64,000 nt of DNA from Methylorubrum sp. B1-46 (GTDB lineage Bacteria; Pseudomonadota; Alphaproteobacteria; Rhizobiales; Beijerinckiaceae), in the NCBI RefSeq assembly GCF_021117295.1, contig NZ_CP088247.1, positions 4,541,001 to 4,605,000 on the forward strand, written 5' to 3'. The position numbers were made by a program, and so were the translations under genes. Positions 1-7,668 of this stretch are shown piece after piece (position 1 is the first letter of the stretch; each line of letters opens with the position of its first letter). Under the pieces are notes generated by a model, which saw nothing but the letters and a program-made list of their open reading frames with translations, was not told the DNA's origin and did no database searches.

Positions 1-92
1 AGGAGCAGCGGCAGGAGCGCCAGCGGCAGGAGCCAGAGCAGCCAGGGCGTGGCCACGCCGAGGGAGGGGAGGAGCGCCGTCACCCGCGTCAC
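1..92 (-). CDS. mxaC: MxaC, N-terminal fragment (cut by window edge)
   Basis: Only about 30 codons are inside the window. The start is a GTG whose last two bases belong to the TGA stop of mxaA (GTGA overlap at 89-92), the same junction used between mxaR/mxaS and mxaS/mxaA. The visible peptide ends in a hydrophobic run beginning TPWLLWLLPLALLPLL, typical of the first membrane segment of membrane-anchored von Willebrand A proteins such as MxaC and BatA. MxaC is known to be needed, with MxaA, MxaK and MxaL, for calcium insertion into methanol dehydrogenase. The identification rests on operon position plus this segment, because the vWA domain lies outside the window. Confidence 0.75.
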   Translation of the reverse strand, partial: MTRVTALLPSLGVATPWLLWLLPLALLPLL

Positions 93-1021
93 GCGCTCCG
101 CTCGACCGCGCCGAGGCGGCGCAGCAGGGTCTCGGCCTCGGGCAGGGGCAGCGTCGTGCCGGCCCCGGCGGTGTCCCGGCCGAAGAAGGCCAGCCGCGAG
201 GCGGAGAAGAACGTTTGGAGGCCCTCCGCCTGAGCCTGGAAAGCCGGGTGCCGCCCCAGGAAATCCGGCAGGTCGTCGGCGAGCACCCGGCGCCCGTCGG
301 TGGCGTCGAGGCCGCGATGCAGGGCGAGCAGCGCCTCGCGGTACAGGGCTTCCCCCTGCGATTGCCGTTTCGCCCGGCCAAGCGCTTTCAGCGCCTGCGC
401 GAAGGGCCGGCCGCGGCGATGTCCGAAAATCCACCATGCCCGGTCGTAGGCGAGCAGCCCCAGCGCCAGGACGGCGAGCGCGAGGAAACCTGCGGCGGAG
501 GCCAGGGCCGGCTGCGGATCGAGGCGCGGGGTGCGTCCGTCGGGCCGGAGGTACTCGGCCGGGTCGTCGCGCCGCTCGGGCTGCACCTCGCGAAGGGGCG
601 AGACGCCGATCTTCCAGGTCGGCACCTGCGCCACCGCCGTGGTCGATCCGTTCGTGCCGGCACTCTCGACCGTGACGGGAAAGCCCGGCACTTCGAGGGT
701 GCGGGCATCGAGCGCCACGTAGAAGTCCTGATAGGTCAGGCGCAGGCGGATCACATGCGCGCCGTCAGCCCCCCGGCTCTCTTCGGTGCGCACGTCGCGC
801 AGGTCGAGCCAGTAGGTGACCGGGCCGGGCTTCGGCAGGGAAGGGCGCTGCAGGGTGAAACCGGGATCGGTGCGGATCTCGGCCTGGACCTGCACGAGAT
901 CGCCCTGGAAATAGCCGAAGGCGCGGGGCGTGCGCAGCTCGACGCCGCGCACCTGGGCGGCGGCCGGCAGCGACACCAGCGCGAGGAGGAGGGCGAGACC
1001 AAGCGCGCGCATCGCTCTCAC
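89..1021 (-). CDS. mxaA: MxaA, methanol dehydrogenase calcium-insertion protein
   Basis: A protein of 310 residues translated from a GTG that overlaps the mxaS stop; an ATG three codons in is the alternative start. Residues 1-22 form a signal peptide ending AAAQ. A beta-rich periplasmic domain follows to about residue 165, then one membrane helix at about 172-190 and a basic cytoplasmic tail of about 115 residues rich in helices. This layout matches MxaA, which together with MxaC, MxaK and MxaL loads Ca2+ into periplasmic methanol dehydrogenase. It sits in the order mxaR-mxaS-mxaA-mxaC with four-base overlaps on both sides, which implies translational coupling. The assignment relies on operon position and topology, since I see no catalytic motif. 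Confidence 0.9.
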   Translation of the reverse strand: MRAMRALGLALLLALVSLPAAAQVRGVELRTPRAFGYFQGDLVQVQAEIRTDPGFTLQRPSLPKPGPVTYWLDLRDVRTEESRGADGAHVIRLRLTYQDFYVALDARTLEVPGFPVTVESAGTNGSTTAVAQVPTWKIGVSPLREVQPERRDDPAEYLRPDGRTPRLDPQPALASAAGFLALAVLALGLLAYDRAWWIFGHRRGRPFAQALKALGRAKRQSQGEALYREALLALHRGLDATDGRRVLADDLPDFLGRHPAFQAQAEGLQTFFSASRLAFFGRDTAGAGTTLPLPEAETLLRRLGAVERSA

Positions 1022-1887
1022 GTCGTCATCAGGTGGCGGCTCAAGGCTTCCGCGTCGAAGCGGTCGGCGAGCCGGAAGGGCGGACGGGCGAAGGGGGTGC
1101 AGATCCGGCGCAAGCGTTCGACGCGCTCGGCCTCGCGGGCGATCCAGCGGCGGCGCAAGGACGGGCGCAGGAAGACGAGGCGGCGCCCGGCGCCCTCCAG
1201 GTCATCGAGCTCCACGAGGCCCCAGGCCGGCAGGTCTTCGGCCTCTGCGGAATCGGCCAGCAGCACCGGGGTCACGTCGTGCAGCGCCAGCGCCGAGAAG
1301 ACCGCCTCGATCAGCGCCTCCGGCCAGCGGAAATCGGAGACGAGGAAGATCAGCTTCGGGCGCCCGGCGAGGCGGCGCGCGGCCTCCAGCAGGCCCTCGG
1401 CGCCGCGTCCATCGCCGATCGCCTCGCCCAGGCGCGCGGCGGCAGCCTGGGCGGCGGCGCGGTGGCGGGTGGCGGGCAGGGTGAGGTCGTCGCGCAGGGT
1501 GTTGTCGCAGGCGATCATGCCGAAGCCGTCGCCGATCCGCGTCGCCGAGCGGGCGAGCGTGGCGCAGAAGGCCTGCGCCAGTTCGCGCCGGTCGGCCCGG
1601 CCGCGGAAGCGCATCGAGGCGGAGAGATCGACGAGCGCATAGGTCTCGACCGGGCTGCGCGCCTCGAAGCGGCGCACGAACACGCCCTCGAACGGGTCGC
1701 GGAGCGACGCGCGCAGATCGATGCGGCGGGCATCCGGCAGGCGTGAGAAGCTGACCTGATCGCGGAACGTGCCGAGGCCGCCGGCATCGCGCCCGCGATG
1801 GGCGCCGACCCGGTGTCCGCCGGGCCGCCAGCGCGGCCAGTAGATGATGTCGGCCGTGTCGCTGACCCCGTCCTCCGGGCCGCTCAC
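1018..1887 (-). CDS. mxaS: MxaS, DUF58-family methanol dehydrogenase accessory protein
   Basis: A protein of 289 residues starting at a GTG inside the mxaR stop (GTGA). An upstream extension in the same frame is non-coding in character and lies inside mxaR. It has the DUF58 pattern: a basic region around RRIDLRASLRDPFEG, then a vWA-like core containing VDLSASMRF, in which the D-x-S-x-S of a metal-binding (MIDAS) site is visible. DUF58 proteins commonly pair with MoxR ATPases, and here the partner is the adjacent mxaR product. The role in methanol oxidation is known genetically (assembly or activation), but the biochemical step is not. No membrane segment is visible, so it is probably cytoplasmic. 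Confidence 0.9.
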   Translation of the reverse strand: MSGPEDGVSDTADIIYWPRWRPGGHRVGAHRGRDAGGLGTFRDQVSFSRLPDARRIDLRASLRDPFEGVFVRRFEARSPVETYALVDLSASMRFRGRADRRELAQAFCATLARSATRIGDGFGMIACDNTLRDDLTLPATRHRAAAQAAAARLGEAIGDGRGAEGLLEAARRLAGRPKLIFLVSDFRWPEALIEAVFSALALHDVTPVLLADSAEAEDLPAWGLVELDDLEGAGRRLVFLRPSLRRRWIAREAERVERLRRICTPFARPPFRLADRFDAEALSRHLMTT

Positions 1888-2915
1888 GGGGCGGGCACCG
1901 TCTCGAACACCGCGCGGATGAGGTCGGGCACGATCTGCGCGCGCCGCATCTCGTAGACGGGCTCGAGGAAGACGCGGTGGGCCATCACCTCGGGGAAGAC
2001 GGCGCGGATATCCTCCGGCACGAGCCAGTCCCGGCCCTCCAGCCAAGCGCGGACGCGGGCGGCGCGCACGAGGAAGGCGACGCCGCGGGGCGAGGCGCCG
2101 CCCTGGATCAGGCGGTCCATGTCGATGCCCGGCAGCCGGATGCCGGCGGGGCCGGGGCGCACCAGCGCCTCCCACAGGCCGACGACGTAGGTCTCGATCG
2201 CCGGCTCGGCCGAGATCGCGTGCTGGATCGCGCTGGCGATGGTGCCGATGCGGTCATGGTCGAGCACGCCGGCCGCGACCGCCCCGGTCAGCCGGTCGGT
2301 GTCGTGGAAGCGGGGATCGAAGACGAGGTCGCGGCGGGCTTGAGCATCGCGCGGCGCCTCCATGCCGATCTCCATGAGGAAGCGGTCGCGGGCGGCGGCC
2401 GGCAGCTCGAAGGTCTCCTCGCGCTCGACCCGGTTGCGGTCGGCGAAGACCTGGAGGTTGGGGAAGCGGTACTCGCGGTTGAAGGCGGTGACGCTGCGCT
2501 CGGCCATGATGCGCAGGAGCAGCGCGTGGACCTGGGGCCGGGCGCGGTTGATCTCGTTGAAGAAGAACACCGACAGGTCTTCCGCCTGCCGCAGCACCGG
2601 GCCCGGTTCGACCCGCGGGCGGCCGTCCTCGCCGAGATAGGTGTGATAGATCAGGTCGGTGGGCATCATGTCGACGGTGCCCTCGACGCGCTCATAGGCG
2701 CCGCCGAGAGCCCGCGCCACCGCGCGCAGCAGCGTGGTCTTGCCGACGCCGACATCGCCTTCGAGCATGACGTGGCCGCGGGCGAAGATCGCGATCGTGA
2801 GCAGGCGGATCGCCCGCTCCTGGCCGACGACGACCTTGCCGACCTCGCGCTCGAAGCGCGCGGCCGCATCCCGCCAGTCGGTGAGCATGGCGTCGCCGGG
2901 GCGCAGGGTATTCAT
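1884..2915 (-). CDS. mxaR: MxaR, MoxR-family AAA+ ATPase
   Basis: A 343-residue MoxR AAA+ ATPase. Visible motifs are Walker A GDVGVGKTT, Walker B-like FFFNEINRA, sensor-type residues around ELPAAARDRF, and the C-terminal lid. MoxR proteins act as chaperone-like ATPases together with DUF58 and vWA partners, here MxaS and MxaC, in activating methanol dehydrogenase. I chose the ATG at 2915 because it gives the usual MoxR length. A GTG at 2954 preceded by GGGAG adds 13 residues and is a real alternative. The gene lies 290 bp beyond mxaI with a repeat-bearing gap between them, and overlaps mxaS by four bases. Confidence 0.93.
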   Translation of the reverse strand: MNTLRPGDAMLTDWRDAAARFEREVGKVVVGQERAIRLLTIAIFARGHVMLEGDVGVGKTTLLRAVARALGGAYERVEGTVDMMPTDLIYHTYLGEDGRPRVEPGPVLRQAEDLSVFFFNEINRARPQVHALLLRIMAERSVTAFNREYRFPNLQVFADRNRVEREETFELPAAARDRFLMEIGMEAPRDAQARRDLVFDPRFHDTDRLTGAVAAGVLDHDRIGTIASAIQHAISAEPAIETYVVGLWEALVRPGPAGIRLPGIDMDRLIQGGASPRGVAFLVRAARVRAWLEGRDWLVPEDIRAVFPEVMAHRVFLEPVYEMRRAQIVPDLIRAVFETVPAP

Positions 2916-3031
2916 TCGGCGGTTGGCCTTTGTTTCTTGTTTAGAGTGCCTCACAAAACTCCCAGTCTCTGACCGTCGTCATTCTGGCAATGACGGCGCA
3001 GCGGGGGGGAGAGACACTGAGACGCCCTCGC

Positions 3032-3120
3032 GTGAGCGAGGATCGGGAGAGGGGAGCGCCGCGTCCGGAGAGTTCGGAGCCGGCCCCTCTCCCGCCTGCT
3101 TCGCAGGCACCCTCCCCCGT
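3032..3120. repeat. GC-rich palindromic interspersed repeat between mxaI and mxaR
   Basis: The gap between mxaI and mxaR contains a block with GGGAGAGGGGAGCGCC (3045-3060) followed by cctctcccgcctg, cttcg, caggcaccctcccc. A closely similar block lies at 21592-21722 between sdhE and mfd, with GGGCGAGGGGAGCGCC and the same cctctcccgcct and ggcaccctccccc segments. Both are non-coding and can fold into GC stems. It is best read as a copy of a dispersed palindromic repeat. It may also act as an RNA stem that separates expression of mxaFJGI from mxaRSAC. Confidence 0.6.
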
Positions 3121-3205
3121 CTCACGTCGGGCTTGCCCGGCTGAGCACTCAGGAATGCGGATATCGGGCAGGCCCGATCTCCGTGGGGGAGGGTGGAGGT
3201 GCGGA

Positions 3206-3496
3206 TCAGTTCGCCGAGATCTTGCTCACGTCGTACTCGAACTTGCCGGTCTTCTTGAAGTTCTCGACGCGCTTCTTGTTGCGCTCTTCCATCTGCTTAA
3301 TGGAATCGGCCTGCTTGTTCAGCTCCTTGGGGTCGTGCTTGGGGTCGTACTTGGAGCCGGCGATCTTCTCGGGGAAGCCGGGCTTCGGCTCCCAGCAATT
3401 GCCCGGCGCCTTGCACTTGGTGCCGTCATAGGCGAGCGCCGGGGCGGCAAGGCCGGACAGGGCGACGGCGGCGGCGATGATGAGCGTGGACTTCAT
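3206..3496 (-). CDS. mxaI: MxaI, methanol dehydrogenase small (beta) subunit
   Basis: A 96-residue precursor of the beta subunit of the alpha2-beta2 methanol dehydrogenase, acting in the periplasm. A signal peptide of about 22 residues ends ALA before YDGTKCKAPGNCWEPK. The mature chain keeps the two close cysteines and the long lysine-rich helix (KELNKQADSIKQMEERNKKR) that wraps the MxaF subunit. The ATG at 3496 is preceded by GGAGGAAACC; an in-frame start four codons upstream is less well placed. The sequence is almost identical to the M. extorquens protein as I remember it. The stop is followed by about 290 bp before mxaR. Confidence 0.97.
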   Translation of the reverse strand: MKSTLIIAAAVALSGLAAPALAYDGTKCKAPGNCWEPKPGFPEKIAGSKYDPKHDPKELNKQADSIKQMEERNKKRVENFKKTGKFEYDVSKISAN

Positions 3497-3507
3497 GGTT
3501 TCCTCCA

Positions 3508-3555
3508 CTTCTTGAGACGTGCTCTTGGGTGAGCCTGATCTTCTTGGGACGTGCT
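3508..3555. repeat. 16-bp direct repeats in the mxaG-mxaI spacer
   Basis: CTTCTTGAGACGTGCT at 3508-3523 and CTTCTTGGGACGTGCT at 3540-3555 are direct copies with one mismatch, starting 32 bp apart, immediately upstream of the mxaI ribosome binding site. They could be a duplication or part of the leader structure. No function is known. Confidence 0.6.
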
Positions 3556-3628
3556 TTCGTGGGATGTGGCGAGCGGCGTCCTCGCCCCCTCGATCGCGCC
3601 GGTCGATCCGGCCCGAATCCCGAACGGA

Positions 3629-4231
3629 TCACTCCTCCAGCGGCTTGCACTGGCCCTTGGCGTCCTTCGGGATGACTTCGCCCTGCTTGTAGGGCGTGTA
3701 GGCCTTCTTCTGCTCGTCGTTGAGCCAGACCGCGTCCTGCTTCGGCCCCGTATAGAGGTGGCGAATCCAGGCGATGGTCTGCAGCATCTCGTCGGGCGTC
3801 AGATTCTCGTTGTGCGGGCCCATCATGCCGTTGGCGCCGCCGAAGATCGTCGCGAACAGGCCGACATCGGTCGTGTTCGACGGATAGGTCCAGTAATTGT
3901 CGTTGAGACCTGGTCCGAGCTTGCCCTCGGCAAGATGCCCGTGGCAGCCCGAGCACGAAGTCGCGTAGAGGCTCTCGCCGTTGCGCAGGCACGACTTGTC
4001 GTCGATGTAGAGGTTCTCGCCGGTCTCGAAGAACTTCTTCACGGCGGGCGTGTCGCGGCCGCCCTCCTTGCCCTGCGTCACGTCCAGCGCCTCGCCGGTC
4101 ACGGTGTTGCGGAACACCACGCCCGATTGCGGGCCCGATTGCGGCTGGGCCAGGGCGGGAAGGCTGCCCAGAACGCCGCCGAAGAGCGCGAAGCCGAGGA
4201 GGGCGGTACCGATCTTTGTCCGGTTCATCAT
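3629..4231 (-). CDS. mxaG: MxaG, cytochrome cL, electron acceptor of methanol dehydrogenase
   Basis: A c-type cytochrome precursor of 200 residues. Residues 1-28 form the signal peptide (ends PALA), and the haem site CSGCH is at 93-97. The downstream segment [10 protein letters not shown] contains candidate axial methionines. Cytochrome cL is the specific periplasmic electron acceptor of MxaFI and passes electrons to cytochrome cH. The ATG at 4231 (or the next codon, 4228) is chosen because a signal peptide starts there. In-frame upstream starts at 4252 and 4279 would place charged residues in front of it. The gene lies 44 bp beyond mxaJ and 132 bp before mxaI. Confidence 0.97.
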   Translation of the reverse strand: MMNRTKIGTALLGFALFGGVLGSLPALAQPQSGPQSGVVFRNTVTGEALDVTQGKEGGRDTPAVKKFFETGENLYIDDKSCLRNGESLYATSCSGCHGHLAEGKLGPGLNDNYWTYPSNTTDVGLFATIFGGANGMMGPHNENLTPDEMLQTIAWIRHLYTGPKQDAVWLNDEQKKAYTPYKQGEVIPKDAKGQCKPLEE

Positions 4232-4275
4232 TGTCTTGGTCTTGGTCCTCATCACGGAAGCGATCGCGCGGCGGC

Positions 4276-5154
4276 TCAATTCGAGACGGGCAGCACGGGC
4301 ACGCCCTCCTCCTTGAGGATCGCCTCGATCTTGGGCTTGGCCTTCTCCAGGGCGGCATCGATCTCCGCTTTCAGGGCGGTGTCGTCCTTGCGCACGCCCA
4401 TCGACTGGTCGAAGCTCTGCGGCATCTTCTGGCCGTCGCTGCGGGTGGTGTCGTCGGGCACCGGGGTCATGCGCAGCTTGGTCGAGGAATCGCGCACGTA
4501 GCGGGCGACGTCGGGCCCGAAGGCCACGCCGACCTCGGCCTTGCCGGTGGCGACCTCGCTCACCATCCGGGCCGGGTCGATCTGCGTGTATTGGTTCCGC
4601 GGCGCGCGGAAGTTCACCAGCGAGTAGAGGTAGGCCATGTCCTCCTCGTAGCGGCCGATGTCCTTGAGCATCGCCTCGGCCGGCGTGCCGAAGCCGACCA
4701 CCATGTGGCTGACTTCCTTCAGGCGCGGGTCGGACCAGGACTTGATGTCGAGATCCTTGTCGGCGCGGGTGAGGAAGACGTAGCCGGAGCGGTAGTACGG
4801 CTTGCTGGTGAGCACCCGGGGATCGTCGGAATCGAGCCCGACCACCACGTCGCAGGTCTTCTTCTCCAGCCCGTCGCGCACGAGGTAGATCGCGGGCTTA
4901 CCCAGCCAGACGAACTGGGCCTTGCGGCCCATCGCTTCGGCGACGGCGGTGGCGATGCGGTTCTCGAGGCCCGAGCCGTCCTTCATCGAGAGCGGCGGCT
5001 GCTCGGCGGCGCAGATGCGCAAGGTGCCGGCATCGGGTTTGGCAGCCTCGGCGGCTTTCTTGTCCTGCGCCAGGGCAGGGGCGCACAGGCCGGTCAAGGC
5101 CGCGAGGGCGACGGCCGATGCGACGGCTCGGCGACGTCCGTTCACGAGCGACAT
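4276..5154 (-). CDS. mxaJ: MxaJ, periplasmic methanol oxidation protein (SBP_bac_3-like)
   Basis: A 292-residue secreted protein with a signal peptide ending PALA at about residue 28, followed by a type 3 solute-binding-protein fold ([20 protein letters not shown] near the mature N-terminus). MxaJ is required for active methanol dehydrogenase and has been found associated with it. It is thought to assist assembly rather than to serve a transporter, and no permease gene lies nearby. The ATG at 5154 follows AGAGGAAACGAAG. The longer open frame upstream is non-coding spacer. It is the second gene of the cluster, 263 bp after mxaF with two stem-loops between them. Confidence 0.96.
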   Translation of the reverse strand: MSLVNGRRRAVASAVALAALTGLCAPALAQDKKAAEAAKPDAGTLRICAAEQPPLSMKDGSGLENRIATAVAEAMGRKAQFVWLGKPAIYLVRDGLEKKTCDVVVGLDSDDPRVLTSKPYYRSGYVFLTRADKDLDIKSWSDPRLKEVSHMVVGFGTPAEAMLKDIGRYEEDMAYLYSLVNFRAPRNQYTQIDPARMVSEVATGKAEVGVAFGPDVARYVRDSSTKLRMTPVPDDTTRSDGQKMPQSFDQSMGVRKDDTALKAEIDAALEKAKPKIEAILKEEGVPVLPVSN

Positions 5155-5325
5155 CTTCGTTTCCTCTGGATTATTCTTATGACGTCTTGGCGCGGGGCTC
5201 AGGCACGTCGTCGGATGTCCCGCCGGGACGATCCGGGCCTGCCCACCACGCATCTCCCGTGCAGATCGTCGCCGGTGCCGGGGCATCGGCACGTTCGAGG
5301 AAACGTCCTGCGGAGAGTGGAGCGC

Positions 5326-5391
5326 GGTGGTGCGGACCGTTTTGAGGGCCCGCACCACCCCAGCCCTGTCCCTCCCCCGCGAGGGGGAGGG
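5326..5391 (-). terminator. Two consecutive stem-loops between mxaF and mxaJ
   Basis: Downstream of mxaF, GGTGGTGCGG (5326-5335) pairs with CCGCACCACC (5350-5359). CCCTCCCCC (5370-5378) pairs with GGGGGAGGG (5383-5391) around a GCGA loop. There is no good U-tract, so full termination is doubtful. A partial terminator or a 3' stabiliser of the mxaF message is more likely. Either would help explain how MxaF can be made in excess over downstream products. Confidence 0.55.
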
Positions 5392-5417
5392 GAGGCTCGT
5401 CTGCCGATTGCTTGGCC

Positions 5418-7298
5418 TTACTTGGCGGCCGACTTCCACTCGCCGACGTTCGGATCGTCGTAGGGACCCTTGCCGTCGAGCGAGAAGACGATCACGCCGC
5501 CGCCCATCTGGGTGTAGTTGGCAAGCTTCTTGAAGGCGCCCACCGCACCGAGACCGGCGGTCGGGTCGGCGAGGTCGAACACGAGGCCCACGCCCGGCCA
5601 GCCGCCGACGCCGTAGTAGATGGCGACGTACTGCGTGCCCTTGTGGCTGTAGGTCATCGGGTAGCCGATGGCGCCGGACGGGATCTTGAACTTCCAGAGA
5701 AGGTCGCCGTTGTCGGAGTCACGCGCCTTCAGGTAGCCGTCGAGCGTGCCGTAGAAGACGAGGTCGCCCGCGGTGGCCATGGTGCCGCCCCACACGGCGA
5801 AGCGCTCCATCTTCTCCCACTTATAGTCGCCGGTGATCGCGTTGTACGCCTTGATCTGGCCGAGACCTTCGTAGTTCTGACGGTCGCCCTTCGGGCCCGG
5901 ATACATGTTCAGCGTCGCACCGACGAAGAACTGACCCGCACGATAGGGAAGCATGAAGGGCTCCCAATCCATGCAGATGTGGTTGATGCCCATGAAGAAC
6001 AGTTCACGCTTCGGATCGTACGAGTCGTGACCCTGGTTGTGGTAGCCCATCGCCGAAGGGCAGATGTCCTTGGCGAGGTGGTCCATCCGGGTGCCGTATT
6101 CCGGATCGCGCACCGGCTGGCCGGTCTTCAGGTCGACCGACTTGAACACGTTGACCGTGTCGTCGAGCTTGTTGGCCGAGACCAGCGAGCCGTCGGTGCG
6201 GTCGAGCGTGTAGACGATGCCGTTGCGGTCCGGGTGGGTCAGCAGCTTGCGGGTCTTGCCGTCCTTGTCCTTCTGCTCGGAGAGCATCATGACGTTGACG
6301 CCGGCGTAATCCCACTCGTCGTGCGGGGTCTTCTGGTAGCCGAACTTGGCCTCACCCGTATCGGCGTCGCGGCCGAAGATCGTCATCGTCCACTTGTTGT
6401 CGCCCGGACGCATGGTCTCGTTCCACGGCGCCGGGTTGCCGGTGCCGAAGTAGATCAGGTTGGTGCCCGGATCGTAGGCGTACCAGCCCCAGTTGGTGCC
6501 GCCGCCGATCTTCCAGGCGTCACCCTCCCAGGTGCCAGTGCCGAGGTTCTTCTGGCCGTAATGGGGGTTCTTGATGTTGAAGTCGGAGGCCAGCAGCAGG
6601 TCCTTGTCCGGACCCGTGGCATAGGCGCGCCACACCTGCTCGCCGGTCTTGACGTCGTAGGCGGTGAGGTAGCCGCGCACGCCGAGCTCGGCGCCCGAGG
6701 AGCCGATGATCACCTTGTCCTTGACGACATAGGGGGCGATGGTGAGCGTCGAGCCGACCTTGATGTCGGAGTTCTCGACCTTCCACACCGTCTCGCCCGT
6801 CTCGGCGTTGAGCGCGGCGACGTTGCCGTCGAGCTGCGTCTTGAGGATCAGCGCCGGGGTCTTGCCGTCGCCGGGCCAGTAGGCAAGGCCGCGGTTGACG
6901 AGGTCGCAGCAGGCCACCGCGCGGGCGGCCGGGTTCTGCTTCGGCTTGTCCTGCCACAGAATCGTGCCCGGATCGTCGAGACCCAGCGCGAAGGTGTTGT
7001 TCGGGAACGAGGTGTGGATGTACATCTTGCCGTCGACGACGAGCGGCGCGCCCTCGTGGCCGTTGAGCAGACCGGTGGAGAACGTCCAGGCCGGCCGAAG
7101 CTGCTTCACGTTGCTCTTGTTGATCTGCTTCAACTCGCTGTAGTTGTCCGAGTCGTAGTTCTTACCGGGCATCACCCAGTTTTCGTCTTTCTTCGACAAC
7201 TCGACCAGCTTGTCGTTGGCGTATGCGGCGCTCGACAGCGCGGCCGGCGCGAGCGCCAGCATCGCCAAGGCCGAGACCGATGTCACAAACCTGCTCAT
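5418..7298 (-). CDS. mxaF: MxaF, calcium-dependent PQQ methanol dehydrogenase large subunit
   Basis: A 626-residue precursor with a 27-residue signal peptide; the mature chain begins NDKLVELSK. It is the eight-bladed PQQ quinoprotein that oxidises methanol to formaldehyde in the periplasm. Visible key residues in precursor numbering are the vicinal disulphide Cys130-Cys131 (AVACCDLV), calcium ligands Glu204 and Asn288, and the catalytic base Asp330 (HDEWDYAG). The residue two beyond Asp330 is Ala, not the Asp of lanthanide-dependent XoxF enzymes, so this is the calcium type. ATG 7298 is preceded by GAGGAGACGCAGG. It is the first gene of the mxa operon, with an unusually well-conserved promoter upstream. 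Confidence 0.99.
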   Translation of the reverse strand: MSRFVTSVSALAMLALAPAALSSAAYANDKLVELSKKDENWVMPGKNYDSDNYSELKQINKSNVKQLRPAWTFSTGLLNGHEGAPLVVDGKMYIHTSFPNNTFALGLDDPGTILWQDKPKQNPAARAVACCDLVNRGLAYWPGDGKTPALILKTQLDGNVAALNAETGETVWKVENSDIKVGSTLTIAPYVVKDKVIIGSSGAELGVRGYLTAYDVKTGEQVWRAYATGPDKDLLLASDFNIKNPHYGQKNLGTGTWEGDAWKIGGGTNWGWYAYDPGTNLIYFGTGNPAPWNETMRPGDNKWTMTIFGRDADTGEAKFGYQKTPHDEWDYAGVNVMMLSEQKDKDGKTRKLLTHPDRNGIVYTLDRTDGSLVSANKLDDTVNVFKSVDLKTGQPVRDPEYGTRMDHLAKDICPSAMGYHNQGHDSYDPKRELFFMGINHICMDWEPFMLPYRAGQFFVGATLNMYPGPKGDRQNYEGLGQIKAYNAITGDYKWEKMERFAVWGGTMATAGDLVFYGTLDGYLKARDSDNGDLLWKFKIPSGAIGYPMTYSHKGTQYVAIYYGVGGWPGVGLVFDLADPTAGLGAVGAFKKLANYTQMGGGVIVFSLDGKGPYDDPNVGEWKSAAK

Positions 7299-7409
7299 CC
7301 TGCGTCTCCTCACTGAACCGCCTCGCCTTTCGGCCTCGCGGCATCTCTCAGACGTTTTTCTGAGGTTCCGGGCTCGCTCCGAAGTCCTTCGAAGTGCCGC
7401 GTCGTGGAA

Positions 7410-7448
7410 CTAAGAGGATTCTTAGATCGCTGCGGTCTTATAAAAGAC
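7410..7448 (-). promoter_or_regulatory. Two short hairpins in the mxaF 5' leader
   Basis: Within the roughly 168-nt untranslated leader of mxaF, CTAAGA (7410-7415) pairs with TCTTAG (7420-7425) around GGAT. GTCTT (7435-7439) pairs with AAGAC (7444-7448). They lie just downstream of the presumed transcription start near 7466. They are perfect but short, so their function in RNA stability or regulator binding is inference. Confidence 0.45.
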
Positions 7449-7472
7449 TTATTAGCGTCCCTTCGCCTATAA

Positions 7473-7502
7473 TTTCTAGGCTTCGATTGAACGATATGTC
7501 TT
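7473..7502 (-). promoter_or_regulatory. mxaF promoter (AAGACA / TAGAAA)
   Basis: On the minus strand AAGACA (7502-7497) is followed after 18 bp by TAGAAA (7478-7473). These hexamers are those reported for methanol-inducible mxaF promoters of M. extorquens. A start near 7466 would give a leader of about 168 nt before ATG 7298, close to the known long mxaF leader. Surrounding bases are AT-rich for this genome. The remainder of the 370-bp gap (7503-7668) is upstream DNA shared with the divergent protease gene. Confidence 0.85.
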
Positions 7503-7668
7503 TAGCTGGTCGGACATTTCTTGCCGGGACGATAAGGTAATTCTAAAATTGCCAAGGGGCAGTGTCCGGTTCTTGGCATGTTGGCTTGACCGCCGCCGAG
7601 GCCCGGCGCACCACTATCGTCAACGGGTCCTCGCGAAGCGGCCCGGTGCAGCGGGAGGTCGTTCGGCG

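Noticed and set aside
3000..3180. A small gene between mxaI and mxaR
   Set aside because: Open frames here run through the palindromic repeat and show no coding pattern. Known mxa clusters have no gene in this place, to my knowledge.
5418..7298. XoxF (lanthanide-dependent) methanol dehydrogenase instead of MxaF
   Set aside because: The residue two positions after the catalytic Asp is Ala rather than Asp, and mxaI with the mxaRSAC maturation genes accompany it, so it is the calcium type.
5412..7316. A 634-codon open frame on the plus strand opposite mxaF
   Set aside because: It is the complement of a highly expressed, strongly conserved gene. High GC content keeps antisense frames open, and the translation has no recognisable domain.
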